Assembly (NCBI GenBank): GCA_024138025.1
Contig: JAMXBD010001032.1
Location: 248,001 to 312,000, forward strand
Reading direction: 5' to 3'
From: Combretum micranthum
Taxonomy: Eukaryota; Streptophyta; Magnoliopsida; Myrtales; Combretaceae
DNA length: 64,000 nt
The position numbers and the translations under genes were made by a program. Position 1 is the stretch's first letter, and each line of letters starts with the position of its first letter. Under the pieces are notes generated by a model. That model saw only the letters and a program-made list of their open reading frames with translations. It did no database searches and was not told where the DNA came from. This document shows positions 1 through 13,107 of this stretch, one piece after another.

Positions 1-1344
1 TTTGATTAATAGGAATAGAATTGATATTCTGGATTTATTATCGTAGAATAGCTATGTTATTGTTTGGTTTATAACAAGTTTTATATAAAAAAGATTTATT
101 TTATAAGAGAAATGAATTTTTTATTAAAAATATCTTTTTCCTCTAAAGACATTTATATTCATAAAATAAATAAATTGCTATTTATTCCTATTCTTATTTT
201 GTTCGATTAAACCAAATGCCTATGCAGTACTTTATCATACACAAGATTATTTCGCAGGGGGTGAAAAGTGCAAAAGCAAATGGATTAAGGGTTAATTAAA
301 AAAACATGACACGTGTTTTGATCACTTTATAAATACATGACCTATGTCACCTTTTATGATAATTAGGTAACTGAGTTTCATACAAAAGTATCAATATTAT
401 TTAATTATTTTAGAATGATACGTGTCAATATTTTATTGGTTATAAAAATTAATTATATATTTTTTTAATTTTTTAATTTTCTAAATATTAATTTTTAATA
501 TTTTAATTATTTAATTTTATTTAATATTATTTTTTATTATATTAATTTTTTTAGACTAATAAAGCTCTAACACATTCCCTATAATAATAATTAAAAAAAT
601 TTAGGTGATTTAATTATAAAAAAATGCATATCATATATTTATAAACGATTTAATATACTGTCATATTTTTGTAATTAATCAATGGATTAATTAATTAATC
701 TTCGGCACGGCAGGTAAGAGAAATATAACCGCGCTTGAGGAAATCAGAGAAGGAAAACCAAAAGCCAACACACAGAACAAAACCTTGCCAAATAACCTCT
801 AAACTCACATCACCAAAACATTAGATCTAAGACAACTAATCTTTTGAACATATGAATTTTCATTTTTCATTATTCCACCAAGAAGTACAAACATAAATAA
901 ATCGTTGAAAGCGATTGATCTATTTCTTATGAAATTGACGCAACAACAAAAATTTCTCAGATCCAACCATTCCTAGGTTTGCATTTCACGTCTCCTTTTT
1001 GCCTTTACTCTAATTTCTAGGGTTTCGAATCAGTTGTTCATTTTTCATATGTGCTATCTAGCTGTTTTTCTGCCCCTTCATATCTCTAATTTCTCATTTT
1101 TGGAACCTGGATCACGTTGTTATTGGCAGCTGTTGTTTGGTTCGCTCACAAGGATTTTGATCAGCCATCCTATTTGTTTCTTATCGACACATGTGCACTC
1201 AACTGTAGGATTTTTAATTAGGGATCCGTGTGATTGTAATTTGTTTGGAATTTTTACTTGATCAGGAGAGAGGATTTAATGGTGAATAAGGTGTGGTGGT
1301 GATCTGACTGATTCCTCGTGGGGTCGAAACACGGTATCGGTCGG
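1..1344 (+). promoter_or_regulatory. Upstream region and probable 5' UTR of the TNO1-type gene
   Basis: No coding gene is seen here. Positions 1-700 are very AT-rich. A G-box core (CACGTG) lies at 310-315 and an ACGTGTC element near 421. A weak TATA-like ATATAA at about 723-728 could place transcription initiation near 755, ahead of a stretch with typical plant leader composition. CTAGGTTTGC near 975 could be a donor and TTGATCAG near 1266 an acceptor, so a 5' UTR intron is possible. The 75-residue open frame at 1034-1261 would lie inside that intron and resembles nothing. Start site and splicing are inference only. Confidence 0.4.
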
Positions 1345-4300
1345 ATGGATAAGAGTAAGAACCGGAGTGATCTTCTCGCCGCTGGCCGAAAAAAGGTCTG
1401 TATATTGTTATTTAAGTGGAATGCTAGTGTTACTGAGGTTCATCGTGGTTCAAAATATTTTAAATGATTCTTGATAAAAGTTCTGTTTATTTTATGAGGA
1501 AACTACAAAATTAGTTTTGGTTTTGCAGTGTTTCCTATTGTCGATGTTTTTTAGTATTTGTGTTTTCGTTAAATTACTCTTAGGTGAGGAGTGAGATTGC
1601 CAGCTTATTGTTGTTACTTTATGTGCTTTTTATCAGCTTCAACAGTTTCGTCAAAAGAAGGATGGCAAGGGCAGCTCTAGCCATGGGAAATCCTCAAAAA
1701 TGCACAATAAGTCTGAGCAACCTGAGGCAGATATTGATTCTAAAGCCGTTGCTTCTCAGTCTTCAGCATCGGTGAATGCTGTGGAAGTTGAGGCTGGTCA
1801 GCCACGACCTGATTCTGCTGTGGACTCTGAAGTGCTAACATTGCCAAATGAATCCGAAGATCAAGTAGCTTCTACAGCTGCCACAGTTGCTCCAGATTCA
1901 GTTTCATTTTCTTTAGGAGAAGGCGAATCAAGTGCAGTGGCTGAGTTGCCTGCAATTGATCATGAATTAGCTGCAGTTGCTAAGCCACCAGCAATAGATG
2001 ATGAATCAAGGACTGCTGAGTCACCCTCAATAGATGATGAGTCAGGGACAGTTGCTGAGTTGCCAGCAATGGACACTGAATCAACTACACTTGCTGAGTC
2101 CCCTGCATGTGAAGGTGAATCAATAAAAGTTATTGAGCCAGCCGCAATTGATGGTGAATCAAAAACACCTGCTGAGCTTTCCACAATTGATGGTGAATCA
2201 ACAGCAGTTGGCGAGCCATCTGCAACTGATGGTGAATCAGTACCAATTGCTAAGCCACCAGCAAACAATACCGAATCGGTTACAAGTGTGGAGCTGCCTA
2301 CCATCGATGGCGAATCAATAGTACTTACTGCATCACCTGGAATTGATAGTGAATCTACAATAGTTTCTCATGTGCCTGCAGTTGATCCTTTTTGGGATAA
2401 GCCTGAGATGGTTTTGAGTGGAGTCAATGACCCTGTTGGTTATATCTCAACCATGTCAAAAGAGCAAAATGCAGGAGTTGTCCTGGCTGAGGACGCTAGT
2501 ACCTCACCTTCAGGTACTGAATAAATGCTACAGTTTGACGAAAAAGTTGGTTTTACTAACAAAATCTTGTTGCTGATTGTCTAGCTTTTTCAGGTGTTGT
2601 TGATGCCCTTCAAGGGATGGCTGTCCAGGGCAGCCTGGAGGATATGAATAGGGAAGAAGATAAGGATTCTCTTGTATCAAGTGGGCAGATATTGGATAGG
2701 ATGCCAATTCAACTAGCGGGAGCTCAGGTAACAGATGTACGTTTTGTTCATCTCTCTTTCCGGTACTTTATAATTAAAAAAAAGCACCTTTTTAAACACA
2801 ATGTCCATCTCTATCATTAGGAGAGAGTTATAAACTTAATTAGGAATTTGATGTATAATTAAATTCTCATTTGTTGCTGGGTAGGGGCAATGCAGGAAGC
2901 TGATGGTTTGGGTTCAGATCATATTAATATTATTAGGAATGCAATGCCAGAGCTTCAGGGGGATAGGCTCGAGATTACATCTGATAAGGTCAATGCAGTG
3001 GAGTCTGTACAAGGAGATGTCATTGAGGCAAATTTATCAGAACAGCTAATATCTGGTGACAATTCTAGTTTGAGGGATGATGGTGCTGATGTTGTCATGA
3101 AGGGCAGAATAGCTCGCGAGGATCATGGGTTGCATGATGTGTCACTGCAACCTTTGGTGTTTGAAGATGGAAGCCATGAAGGTCTGTTGGATGATAAAAC
3201 TGGGAGTGAATCAAAGTTGACCATGGCCTCTTCAATCAATGCTTACACTATTGGCCTCCCACATCTTATAGAGGAGATAAAGGGGCTAAGTATGGACGAT
3301 TTTGGTTTACTGCTTGAGGCTAGAGGATTGGTTTTTGGCCCTGACTTGGAAAGAAATGGCAGTTCTCCTGTTCGAGAGAGCGTCTCCCAAGGGGTATTGG
3401 AAAAGCTCGAGGATGATCTTATTTTGTCAAATCTCACAAATGAAATATTTTATTTGCAACTTAAGGAACACTCACAGATAAATTTCAATCATCAACAGAA
3501 CCTGTTGGTTGACGAGATATCTAGGCTCAACAGTTCACTTGCAGTAGTTTGTGCAAAGAATGAAAGCCTCAAGGAGGAGCTTTTACAGTGCAGATGTGAA
3601 CTCCATGCTGCTGTCAGTGGACAAGAAGAACTTCAAAACCAAGTACATACAGCAGAAAAGGAAACTGAGGTACTTTTTGCTAGGTTGCATGACCTGCAGA
3701 CCAGCCTTCAAATATCAACAGAGAACTTGACAAGTCAGACACAGGAATTAGCTGCTTCCAAGGGATCTGTTGAAGCTCTTCAGTTGCAAAACGAAGAACT
3801 GAATGCAGCTGTTGCCTCATTGACTGAAGAGAGAAAGAAAATTGAAGAATCAAGAGAGCATGCGGTTCGTGAAAATGAGATAGTGTCCACTCAGTTAGCA
3901 GAAAATAATATGTTAGTAGAAGGTCTAAGGACAGAAGTTGTATCTTTAACTGAACATCTCAGCACGGTAACTGAAGAGAAAGGACTTCTTGTTCATGAAG
4001 TTGATGGAATATCTAGTGAGTTAGCCAAATCTAAGGGATTAGTTGCAGATTTACAAAGTGAAGTTGAAAACCTGAATAGGACCCTTGGTCTGATGGCAGA
4101 AGATGGAAAAAAGACAACAGAAGAGAAGGATCATCTTGTCTATGAGTGTGACAGATTGTCCGATGAACTTCTCCTTCTCAAAAAGCAATTGTCATCAAAA
4201 GATGAAGAGCATTCATTGCTTGAGGAGGAGCTTAAAGAAAAAGTGATGTTTCTGGAACGGCTTAATCAAGAAAATCTTTCTCTTAGAAGTATTTTAGAGA

Positions 4301-7300
4301 CATGCAATAAAAATGAGACAGAGTCTTTCCCTGGAGGTCATAGGAACCACCTGGAGGCTCTGGAAGGTAGTGGCCAAGGCAAAGATGATGCAGCTGATTC
4401 TGGGTTCATTACTGAAATGAGAAATCGTGACTTTTCCCCTCTCAAGGAAAAAGGGTCATTGGTTGTCTTGAACAAGGGCGCTTCGATGAGCTGCCTGAAA
4501 GTTGCTCTGAACTTCTTGTTATGAAGGGGAGAACAGATGATATTCTGAAGATACTGCAGAAGCTTGAGAAGGCAACTGAAGAGATTCACTCCTGTGGAAC
4601 TTCCTCAAACAAATCAGGAGACAAAGTGGGTGCAGCTGGTGTGTCAAGGTTAATTCATGCATTTGAGTCAAAGGTTCCTATTGATGAACAAGGAGGGTTC
4701 GTGACAGCTGAACAATCGCTGACAGATCAATGTGCATTATCAAGGGAGCTAATGGCAAATCTGAAAGCACTTCTGGAACAGTTGACTCTTGACATTGAAA
4801 ATGCAGTTGTGCTGTTCAGGGGGCAGCTAGAGGAGGAAGGACTGCCCATGCCCTGATTAGCAACTTAAGGGATCATTGTGAATCCTTGAAGGAGGACAAT
4901 AATTGTCTTGAAGGAAGCATAATTGAGCTTGAGGTATTCTGTGAAGCTTTAATGCAATGCATGTCTGATGTGAAATTGAGTAATCATCAGCTTTTGATTG
5001 CGAATGAGGCCTTGAATCAACAAGACATTACTCTTAAAAGAGAAAATAACAAGCTTTCTACAAATCTCCAAGAGTCTGAGTCCAGGGTCAGGGATTTGGA
5101 TGGTCAAGTGCAACGATTGCGGCGAACTGTTGACGAATGGGCATCTTTGGTTCATTCTCAATTGCAAAGTATGCAGATGGAGGTGGTGCAAGGAGCAATA
5201 ATGCTGCAGCTGGAGCAGAGTGTTTTCATTAGTGAGATTTCTGAAACAGTTGAGAAGCTTAACAGCTATATCCCCATCAATCATGAACACAATAATAATG
5301 GATTAGATATAAATGCCCGAGTTTGTGCCTCTGTTTTCTCTGCTATCAGGATGATAGAGAGTCTGCAAGAAAAGGTGAGAGATAACCTGAAGGACAAGGA
5401 GGCAAGTGTGACCTCTTGCAGAATGATGGAGGAGAAACTGTCTATTTTACAGGAGAAGAATGAGTCTGCCATCACAATACTGCGCAATCTGTTCAGTCAA
5501 CTCAGAAGGCTTGTGGTTTCTTCACACTTCTCTCAGTTTGATGCTGATCAAAGGATAAAAGATGAATTTCATGACCCCTTGGATGAAAACAATTTCAATA
5601 TCCTTGTGGAAGAGTTGGAAAATGTTATTAGGGAGAGGTCAAAACTTGAGTCTGATATGAACCAGCTCCAGTCTGAACTGAGGGATAAAATGCAATATAT
5701 TCATGAAAAGAATATGAATTGCATTGACATAGACTCAATTCACAGTTTAATTAATGATGTTCAGACTATGGTGAATCTGGAAGGGGCAGAGATTGACATG
5801 AATGGACACCCACATATGCTCTTGAAGTCATTAATATCATTCCTTGTGGAAAAATGCCGGGAGGCCAATGAGCAGGTGCAAATGTTTAGAGAAGCAGTTA
5901 CATCTAAGGCGATGGAATTAACTGATGCAAGTGAGGCTTTGCATCAGTCAAATTCTTCTCACCCAGAGAGTGAAATTAATATTCTCAGGGAAAGCTTAAG
6001 CCAGTCAGAGGAGAAACTTGCCTCACTTCATGCTCAACTACATGAAAAATCAACTGAACTTGAACTATCTGAGCAGCGGGTATCTTCTCTTAGAGAGAAG
6101 CTAAGCATTGCAGTTTCCAAGGGAAAAGGGTTGGTTGTGCAACGTGACAGTCTTAAGCAATCTTTAGCAGAGACATCTAGTGAACTGGAAAAATGTTCCC
6201 AGGAATTGCAGATGAAAGAGGCCAGACTTCATGAGATTGAAACAAAACTTAGGACCTATTCAGAGGCAGGGGAACGTGCGGAAGCTCTGGAATCTGAACT
6301 TTCTTACATTCGCAACTCAGCTACTGCATTGAGGGAATCTTTTCTTCTGAAAGATTCGCTGCTTCAGAGAATAGAGGAAATATTAGAAGATCTCAATTTG
6401 CCAGAACATTTTCATGAGAAAGACATAATTGAAAAGGTTCATTGGTTAGCAAGGTCAGTTGCTGGTAATTCTTCACCTCCAAATGAGTGGGACCAGAAGA
6501 GCCCAGTTGGAGGTTCTTACTCAGATGCTGGTGCAATTGTTACAGACACCTGGAGAGAAGAGGTGCAACCAAGCTCAAATTCATGGGATGATTTGCGACG
6601 AAAATATGATGACCTGCAAAGCAAGTTTTATGGGTTGGCGGAGCAAAATGAAATGCTAGAGCAATCACTGATGGAAAGAAACAATTTGGTACAGAGATGG
6701 GAAGAACTTTTGGGCAGAATCAATGTCCCTTCACACATGCGTTCTTTAGAGCCAGAAGTAAAAATTGAGTGGCTTGGCAACATGCTGTTGGAAGTCCATG
6801 GTGATAAGGTTTCTCTTCAAGAAAAGATTGATAAGGTTGAAAGTTATTGCGGTTCACTCACTGCTGATCTGGAAGAGTCATGCAAGAGAGTATCTGACCT
6901 TGAGGAAGATCTTCAAATACTTCATCGTGAGAAAGAGCAACTCGCGAAAGAACTGGAGTTGTTGAGAGAGGAGCATGAGGAGCTTTCTGTAAAGGCTGAC
7001 AAATTGGAATTTGAAAATGAAAAATTGCAGTTAGATGGTATCAGTTTGCAAAACAAATTATCTGAAAAAATTGAAAATGAAAGCAATATCCAGGATTTGG
7101 AAATGGGGATAAAGAGACTGCAGGACATTCTTGGTGATGTATTGCTTGATTCTGTTTCTGAAGACTTATATTCCAAAGGATCTGGAATCGATGTTTTGGA
7201 AGGGTTACTGAGCAAACTCATTGCAAAGTACATGGGTACTGTTACAGAAAAATCCTTGGTTGAAGATGCAACTCGTGTGGATGACCATGGAACTACTTAT

Positions 7301-10300
7301 GCAAGTTCCACTGCATCAAGAATGTCAGAAGAGTCTGATGTTCCAAAGAAGGAACTGGAGGATACATTGTCTGAGCTTAGGCGTGTGAAGGAGGAGAGAA
7401 ATATGTTCTTAGAAATGAATGATTCTATGGTCCATGAACTTGAGTCATTTCAAATAAAAGTAGAGGAGTTGCAAGGGTTGCTTAATCTCGAGGAGCAGAA
7501 GTCGGCATCAGTACGAGAAAAGCTGAATGTAGCAGTCAGGAAAGGAAAATCACTGGTGCAACAGCGTGATAGTCTGAAACAAACCATTGAAGAGATGAAT
7601 GTGGAAATGGATCGGCTGAAATCTGACATCAACGATAAGGAAATTGTCCTGAGAGATTATGAGGACAAGGTTAGAGAGTTATCCTCTTATTCAAGTAGAG
7701 TGGAAGATCTTGAGTCTGAATTGTCACTCTTAAGAAATCGTTTGACGGAAACCGAGCAGTTCTGGCAGGAAAAAGGACATACTTTGGAAATCATTCTTAG
7801 TACTCTAGCTGAAATAAATATGGGTGTTGAAGTTAGTTATAGTGATCCAGTGGACAAATTGAAACAGATGGGGAAGCTCTATGTTGATAAAAATGCACAT
7901 ATGGCTTCTTTGGAGCAAGAGTCAAAGAAATCTAAAAGAGCTGCGAAGCTGCTTTTGGCTGAATTGAATGAGGTACAGGACAGAAATGATAGACTGCAAG
8001 AGGAGATTGCTCAAGCAACGGATGAACTTCACAAGCTTTATCAGGAAAAGGATATTGCAGAGGCTGCCAAGCATGAGGCGATCTCACATACGGAACACTT
8101 GTCTGCAATCTATACAAATGAAAGACAGAAGATGTTTTCAGAGCTTATGATGTTGAAATCTGCTGCTGAACTTCTACTGGATGTGCTTCGTGATTTTAGC
8201 AGTTTACTTGGTGATGTTCTATTGGAGGACCTAGAAACTCTGCAGAAGCTGCATATCACAATTGATTCTTGTTTCATCAAACAAATTGATGCATCTGATG
8301 TTCTTGCATCAATCTCTGTTTCTTCGCATGTTGGTACTTTCAGAAATGCTGAAAAGAAGGTAATGACTTTATTTATTCTGGTTATATCATACTTATGTGT
8401 ATATTTAATGGGATAAAGGGAGTTAGTCTGGGGCATATCGATATTTATACATCTTTCAATCTAGTTTTTCTCTTGCACCTTCCTGTGCTTCATGAGTCGT
8501 GGAATGGATTACATACTTGATTATTTTATAATGCCTTTAGATTTTATCTCATTTTCTGGTGTTATGTGAGAGTTTGAGTTCATCTTATCACTGAGCTAAA
8601 ATTTTTCTGCAGTTTGATTTTGAGTCCTTTATCCACTGTGCAATTGGCCTTTTAATTGCTTTCGGAAACTAAAATTTATGACCTAAAATCTGTCTTTTGA
8701 GTGTTACGTCACTATTAAATAGAAACCTTTTTTAACATAAATCTAAACTGGTTGTCTGCTTGCTGTCAATGTGAGAGAAGATGGGTTTTTGTACAATTTT
8801 TCTTTCTTTTTTTCTTTTTTTCTTTTGCAGGATAGAAAATAGAGTATAAGCTGGTGGATTGAAAAATATTTAGGAGTATAGGGTAGCAAAGATGCATATA
8901 AAGCACAGCACGCAACTATGCATTTGATAGTTTTTGCAGAAGAAAATATTGTGCATGTGCCTTTAGAGGAAAATGAAATATTATACAATCTTTCAGAAGT
9001 CACATGTTGCATACCATCTGCTGGTGATGCTAAGATTGCTTCCAACATCTGTCCTTTAGATAATCATCATTTTCTTGGCCTTTGCAATATGTCACTGGTA
9101 ATACTGGATGTGTCATATAGGCATTTTCCATGTTGAGGAGTTGATACGCATTCAAACAAAATAAGAGCAGCCCATGCTTTGGGCTCATTCAACTGCTAAT
9201 CTGCATTATAAATTGATATGTATTGCCTTCACATATATCATATGTGTAACTAATGCAAATATAGAGTATATTGATAAAAAAGACGAATAGTGTGTAATCA
9301 AATTCATGATGTCTTGCTGCTGTTCTTAAAAGAAACCATACAGTGTTATCCGTTTACACTAATATATTGGGTACTAGTTCTTTATTGTCTTCAGATTTAT
9401 TTGTATCTTTTTGAAGCTTTTAGACTTGCATGAGCTGATGATTAATGTCATGTCTTGGTCATTTCCTTTTTCAATATCTTATCCGCTTTGCTTTGCAATT
9501 TTCCTTTAGATACACTAACACTAGAAAGGCATCGGCAATAATATAGTTAACCACTTTTATTTTTTTATTTCCTCTAATCTGAAGTATCTTCATTTTTTGT
9601 CCTGTTGATTTTTTTTCTGGTTTTCAACTTTCTATGTGGAATCCATTCTTAAAAAACACTTTTAATTAAATCCAACGGACAAGTTTAAATCCACAAGATT
9701 TTGGCTTCACCAGGAGCAAGAAAAAGCAAACAGAAGTTTCAAACGCAACATGTGACTTCTGGCGAATAGCATCATAAGGGAAGTTGCATATGGTTTATGT
9801 GACTTCTGTTTTTCGTAATTATTTCATTTTGCTTTTAAAGATGAATGCACAATATTCGCCTTCGTTGTAAAATGCATTCGACGCAAAGGCAACAGTGTAC
9901 GTCTTTACTACCCTATTTTCCTTAATGCATTTCAAGTCACCTTTGTTATGCATTGTGTTTGTGGTGGTGGTATTTTTTTTGTTGGGGGGGTGGGGGGGAG
10001 GAAGAACCCAGATTCATACAAAAGCCAGTTTTGCTTGCAGAACATTTCTCTTGTAACATATTGTGTTTTCTCTTTGTTCTAACTTGGATTTACTTTTCAG
10101 GAGAATGTTTTTTCTGTGGATCCAGTCTCAGCTGAATTTGGTGATAATAGTACCACTCAAGCATGTGATATTGTTGAGCATTGCCTTCAAGAATTTCATG
10201 CAGGGATTGGTGCTCTCAAGGAAAATTTGCACAAGCATTCCATTTCATGGCAAAAGCAAACTAGTGGACTATCTGATGTATTGAGCAATGTTAACAGTGA

Positions 10301-13107
10301 CTTGATTGCACAAAAGCAGTTGTTGCAAGTGCTTGAGAGAGAGAATAGCCATTTCAAGTTAACCGAGAAACAAAAGGACATGGAAATTGCTGCACTGCAT
10401 AGAAATCTTGCCTTGCTTTGTGAGACATTTTCCAGTTCCCTTATGGAACTTGAAAATGTTAAATCTAGCTTTGGAAATAACCTATCTGCTGAAGATTGGA
10501 AGATGAAGGTGGATGCCATTGAAAAATTTTCTTCTGGTGATGAGTCTCAATTTTCCTCAGAAGAATTTGTACAGACCATAGCAGACAATCTTCTTTCATC
10601 CATTAAGGAGTTGGCTTGCGTTAAAGCAGGTGCTCTACAATCTAATGAAAAGGAGTTGAAGAGTACAATAGCAAATTTGCAGAACCAACTTCAGGAGAAG
10701 GACATTCAAAAGGACAAGATCTGCATGGAATTTGTGGATCAAATTAAAGCAGCTGAAGCTGCAGCCTCTCGTTATTCATTAGATCTTGAATCTTCAAGAG
10801 ATGTGGTCCGTGGCTTGGAGGAACATGTGAAGGTGATGGAAGGAGAACATCGCTTGCTTGAGCAGCAACTAAATGAGGTGCAAGATGCCCAGGTGCTTTC
10901 AGCAGACCTACAAGAGAGGCTCAGATCACTGACAGATCTCCTTGCTTCTAAAGAACAAGGTTTGTTGCTTGAGCTTTGACTATATTCCATTAGTTGCCAT
11001 GTTATCTACTGTGTCAAATAATAATAGACATAAGGTTTCATATTTGTAGAAATTGAAGCGCTTATGCAAGCTCTTGATGAGGAGGAGATTCAGATGGAAA
11101 GTTTAACGAAAAAGACTGAAGAATTGGAGAAAGTTTTGCAAGAAAAGAATCTGATTATTGAGGACCTTGAAGTCACTCGAGGAAAAGCTTTGAAAAAGCT
11201 TTCTATTACTGTAAGTAGGTTTGATGAACTTCATCATTTCTCAGCAAGTTTGCTGGCTGAGGTTGAGAAGCTTCAAGTTCAGTTGACTGAACGGGATGCT
11301 GAGGTATCTTTCTTAAGGCAAGAGGTCACTAGGTGCACAAATGATGCTCTTGTTGCATCACATGTGGGTAATAAAACAAAAGAGTTGCATGATTTGCTTG
11401 CATGGTTTGATACCACGATATCTGGTGGAGTAATAAACGGTCCAGTTGGTGAGATAAGCGGTGAATTGGACGAGTACAAGGAACTGCTTCAAAAGAAGAT
11501 CATGTCTATTGTTTCTGAAATTGAAAATCTGCGAGTTGTAGCACGGCATAAGGATACCTTGCTGCAGTTGGAAAAGAATAAAGTAGATGAGCTGAAGCGC
11601 AAAGAAGAGGCTCTTGAGAAGTCTCTGCACGAGAAGGAATCTGAATTAAGATTGCTTCAAGGTACAGTAGTTGCTGGGGAAACAACTGGCTCAACTTCAG
11701 AAATTGTGGAAGTCGAACCAGCAGTAAGTTATTGTTTGGAAATTTTTTTCTAGTTTTCTTAGGGATATGGCATCGCTTCTTAATCAAACTCCATTATTAT
11801 GTACAAACCAATCTAAAATGTCAGCGATTTCAAAATTATATATGGGTGTTTCATTTATGCTGATCTCTTACTAGGTTCTTCCTCGAGCATTCATGCCATA
11901 TGAATTTTCACTCTAGATTGAATCAGGATCATGAGATATTTATGAAATTTCACATTTAGCTTGTGTCTGTACTGTTGTTTATCAAATTAGGGAAAGCATT
12001 GGGTTTTGAATAATAATAATTATAAAAGATTGATGAGTTGAGCATCCCAAAATAATCAACAACATTGTGAAACTTATTTGTTTTATTTACTTATTTATTT
12101 ATTTATTATATTATTCTGCCTTTTGATGTGCATCATGATGAGGTGTCTATACAATCAGATGTGGTGGAAATATAGATATAAACAGGTTTATAAGAGTAGA
12201 TGCAGGTGCTCGTATATTCTGTATCCGGAGTTGCTTGACTTTGATTTCACTTCTGATTGGTGCTACTTTAAGAGCTCTTCTCACTTTGGCGTATGTATAA
12301 AGCTATCTGCTTTGACTCCAAATATGAGCTAGCTGTCTTTGCACAATGAAATCCGATTGTTGGTGTATCTACATGGAAAAGACGTGTACAGGATATCCAT
12401 GAACTGAATGTCTAGTGGTTTTATATTGAATCCCTTCTAGTTATGAATTTTTCCTATTTACACATGCTAAGAAGCTTATTGTTAATTTCTGATGATTATA
12501 GGTGTCTTAAACTAAACTAGGTTTTTTTTTGGGATCAGCCTGCTGTTTACACACCTAAATTGATTATTTGATCTCATACAGATGAACAGTTGGGCAATGA
12601 CTGCCACCTCGACTGCCCCTCAAGTCCGGAGTTTACGGAAGGCCAACAATGACCAAGTTGCTATTGCAATTGATATGGACCCTGCCAGCAGTAATAGTTT
12701 AGATGATGAAGACGATGATAAAGGTAGCTTTTCTGCTGAAATGTGCATATTGTCTTTTGAGTTGGTTATGAAACACTTCATTCACTATCTTACTTCATCA
12801 TTCCTTTCCTTTGCTTTAGTCCATGGTTTTAGGTCGCTTACAAGGTCAAGAATTGTCCCGAAATTCACAAGGCCTGTGACAGACTTGGTCGATGGATTGT
12901 GGTAGGCCTCAATTTTATTTACTTGTTTTGCTGAAGGCATTCCTTTATTTTGTATGGGATAGAGTCTATATCATTGAAATAATGTGTACTGTTCAATTGT
13001 TTAGGGTATCTTGTGATCGAGCATTGATGAGGCAACCTACTTTACGGCTTGGAATCATTATATATTGGGCTGTATTGCATGCACTCCTTGCATCCTTCAT
13101 AGTATAG
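1345..13107 (+). CDS. TNO1: TNO1-type trans-Golgi-network coiled-coil protein (nine exons, two frame breaks)
   Basis: TNO1 in Arabidopsis is a long coiled-coil protein of the trans-Golgi network that binds the syntaxin SYP41 and acts in vacuolar trafficking. I recognise this gene by its N-terminus (MDKSKNRSDLLAAGRKK, then LQQFRQKKDGKG), its long heptad-rich body and its conserved C-terminus (SRIVPKFTRPVTDLVDGLW, then SCDRALMRQPTLRLG) ending in a hydrophobic anchor of about 20 residues (IIIYWAVLHALLASFIV). Exons: 1345-1395, 1637-2513, 2594-2727, 2896-8359, 10101-10959, 11050-11723, 12582-12723, 12820-12901, 13005-13107. All eight introns are GT-AG and all phases join. The start is the only ATG giving the conserved N-terminus. 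Exon 4 has one-base losses near 4476-4481 and 4823-4853; with both restored the protein is about 2795 residues, longer than the roughly 1.7-1.8 kb-residue-scale Arabidopsis protein as I recall it. Whether the breaks are real or assembly errors is open. Confidence 0.87.
1930..2385 (+). repeat. 13-residue (39-bp) tandem repeat inside TNO1 exon 2
   Basis: About twelve degenerate copies of a 13-residue unit approximating AVAELPAIDGEST follow one another. Examples are AVAKPPAIDDESR, TVAELPAMDTEST and TPAELSTIDGEST. The unit is acidic and rich in Pro, Ser and Glu, so the segment is probably disordered and separates the basic N-terminus from the coiled-coil body. At DNA level it is a coding minisatellite with repeated GATGGTGAATCA-like cores. 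One unit (TAESPSIDDESG) is a residue short, so unit length is not strictly fixed. Confidence 0.85.
8360..10100 (+). other. Intron 4 of the TNO1-type gene (1741 bp)
   Basis: This is the longest intron. It has a GTAATG donor and a TACTTTTCAG acceptor, and frame 0 is kept on both sides (EKK before, ENVFSVDP after). It is AT-rich and has no recognisable element. Poly-T/C runs lie near 8805-8828, and a T-run followed by a G-run at about 9970-10002. The short open frames at 8743-9136 and 9953-10135 show no family resemblance. Confidence 0.8.

Noticed and set aside
1034..1261. 75-residue open frame upstream of the TNO1-type gene
   Set aside because: It lies in the presumed 5' UTR or its intron, has no family resemblance, and the conserved TNO1 start is at 1345.
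8743..9136. Overlapping short open frames on both strands in intron 4
   Set aside because: Splice phases join 8359 to 10101 cleanly, and neither frame shows domain features or fits the coiled-coil.
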